A DNA stretch of 5,772 nt from JBGPBY01 sp041481485 (GTDB taxonomy: Bacteria; Acidobacteriota; Terriglobia; 20CM-2-55-15): NCBI GenBank assembly GCA_041481485.1, contig JBGPBY010000476.1:1-5772 (forward strand). The letters are read 5' to 3'. Shown in pieces: positions 5,106 to 5,772 of the stretch (positions are counted from its first letter, which is position 1; every line of letters begins with the position of its first letter). The notes below the pieces were generated by a model. The model was given only the letters and a program-made list of their open reading frames with translations. It did no database searches and was not told the origin of the DNA. A program made the position numbers and the translations under genes.

Positions 5106-5219
5106 TGAATGCGCTTCCCCACTGTAGGGGCGGTCTATGACCGCCCGCAATTTTCAGGGATGCAATCCTACAGATTGTGTGCGGTCATAGACCGCCCCTA
5201 CAGTGGGGAATCGCATTCA
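5106..5219. repeat. REPIN-like inverted pair of REP units
   Basis: Two arms of 39 bp (5106-5144 and 5181-5219) are inverted copies with a single mismatch and a 36-bp spacer. Each arm contains a smaller palindrome, GCGGTC-TAT-GACCGC, preceded on its own strand by GTAG. In the left arm the inner stem extends to 8 bp (5128-5135 with 5139-5146). A GTAG head plus hairpin, with two units facing each other, is the structure known as a REPIN, thought to be spread by REP-associated tyrosine transposases (RAYTs). No RAYT gene is in the window. The element lies between the 5' region of the STAS gene and the 3' end of the hydrolase gene. It lacks a T-run, so it is not a classical terminator. Confidence 0.82.
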
Positions 5220-5314
5220 ATCGCCTACATCTGCAATTTCACGCCAGGCAGCTGTGAACCCGGAACGACGGCGCATACATCTCAGCTTCGTTACGATTAC
5301 TTCACAGAAAACAG

Positions 5315-5772
5315 TCAGTCGTAGTACTCCGGTGCTTTCTTCAGTTTGCGGAATCCCACAAGGTCATGCTGGATCCACAGCTGGGCGCCCGTTTGTTTCA
5401 GAAATTCTTCGATCTTGACGCGGGATGCTTTGCTTTGCTCCTCGTTGACTTCGAAGGTAGGCAGGCGGCCAAGTGTGCGTTCAGCCGGATAATGGTAAAG
5501 GTCGCCGGAGAGGACGACACCGCCGGTATGAGCCAGTTTCACATACAAGACGGAATGTCCTTCCGAGTGCCCTGGCGCCTGCTTGATTACAACGGTTCCG
5601 TCTCCGAACACATCATATTCGTCTTTATCGATGAGCGTGTACCGGCTGTCTTTTAACGATGCATAGGTTTCGGGCCGGCCAGAGCCTGGAGGATCAGCCG
5701 TAAACATGGCATCGCGTTCTACTCTCGGCACCAGCCACATTGCGCCGGAAAACAGATTCGCGTTTGCGGTAT
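5315..5772 (-). CDS. Metallo-beta-lactamase-fold hydrolase, AHL-lactonase-like (partial)
   Basis: This is the C-terminal 151 residues of a protein whose start lies beyond the window; the frame stays open to the edge, and the Met codon at 5740 is internal. The first visible residues, TANANLFSGAMWLVPRVERDAMF, look like the stretch right after the HxHxDH metal motif, which should be just outside. Later metal-ligand regions are present: APGHSEGHS (His), LSGDLYHY (bridging Asp) and a late His in WIQHD. The order and spacing fit the MBL superfamily, and the sequence is closest in feel to N-acyl homoserine lactonase-family proteins. The substrate is not established; other lactonases or general hydrolases of this fold are possible. 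It ends KLKKAPEYYD at a TGA (5315-5317), about 95 bp from the REPIN. Confidence 0.82.
   Translation of the reverse strand, partial: TANANLFSGAMWLVPRVERDAMFTADPPGSGRPETYASLKDSRYTLIDKDEYDVFGDGTVVIKQAPGHSEGHSVLYVKLAHTGGVVLSGDLYHYPAERTLGRLPTFEVNEEQSKASRVKIEEFLKQTGAQLWIQHDLVGFRKLKKAPEYYD

Larger units (their letters stand above)
4976..5314. other. Non-coding stretch with promoter and REPIN
   Basis: There is no convincing gene in these 339 bases. From the left it holds the 5' leader and promoter of the STAS gene (to 5049), about 55 bp of unassigned sequence, the inverted REP pair (5106-5219), and about 95 bp (5220-5314) up to the stop of the hydrolase gene in which I see nothing. A GGAGG at 5096-5100 precedes possible plus-strand starts, but the frame they open runs straight through both repeat arms and is rejected. 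Confidence 0.7.

Noticed and set aside
5106..5219. Reading the inverted repeat as an intrinsic terminator or CRISPR fragment
   Set aside because: There is no T-run after the stem, the two copies are inverted rather than direct, and there is no regular spacer series or cas gene.
5106..5219. Inverted repeat as the ends of an insertion sequence
   Set aside because: Only 36 bp lie between the arms, with no transposase and no evident target-site duplication. The GTAG head plus internal hairpin fits a REPIN better.
5109..5324. Plus-strand open frame after a GGAGG sequence
   Set aside because: Its protein is largely the two REP arms read through (the repeated VYDRP / VIDRPYSGE pattern), a common artefact of this repeat type. 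No domain is visible.

Overview
The window is ordinary bacterial chromosome, moderately GC-rich and densely coded, with two palindromic repeat islands at its flanks. The exported DUF6152-type protein and the repeat family with a GTAG head and a GCGGTC-TAT-GACCGC stem suggest Acidobacteriota (Solibacteres/Bryobacter-like). That is recognition from memory, not a database search, and is of moderate confidence. No phage, plasmid, tRNA, rRNA, CRISPR or insertion-sequence gene is visible.

Layout from left to right. Positions 1-184 carry no supportable gene but hold a perfect 14-bp tandem duplication and one REP-like palindrome. Next is a small secreted DUF6152 protein on the minus strand. Divergent from it is a two-component system: an OmpR-family response regulator and a membrane histidine kinase whose reading frames overlap. 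The kinase gene runs tail-to-tail into xseA (exonuclease VII large subunit, minus strand), and the two coding ends overlap. Divergent from xseA is a small three-helix membrane protein of unknown function. A lone STAS-domain protein (anti-sigma-factor-antagonist type) follows on the minus strand. Positions 4976-5314 are non-coding and hold the STAS promoter and an inverted pair of REP units (REPIN-like). The window ends inside a minus-strand metallo-beta-lactamase-fold hydrolase related to acyl-homoserine lactonases, with its N-terminus missing.

How it may work together. The gap between the DUF6152 gene and the regulator contains a perfect direct repeat of the PmrA/QseB type. On the DUF6152 strand it reads TTTAAG-N5-TTTAAG and ends 10 bp before a plausible -10 box with no recognisable -35, the geometry of an OmpR/PhoB-class activator site. 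I infer that the two-component pair controls the divergent exported protein, giving a three-gene sensing module. The kinase is unusual in having Ala instead of Thr/Asn four residues after the phospho-accepting His. Three genes (the regulator, xseA and the small membrane protein) have a -10-like hexamer so close to the start codon that their mRNAs are predicted to be leaderless or nearly so. The other genes appear functionally unrelated housekeeping or accessory genes.
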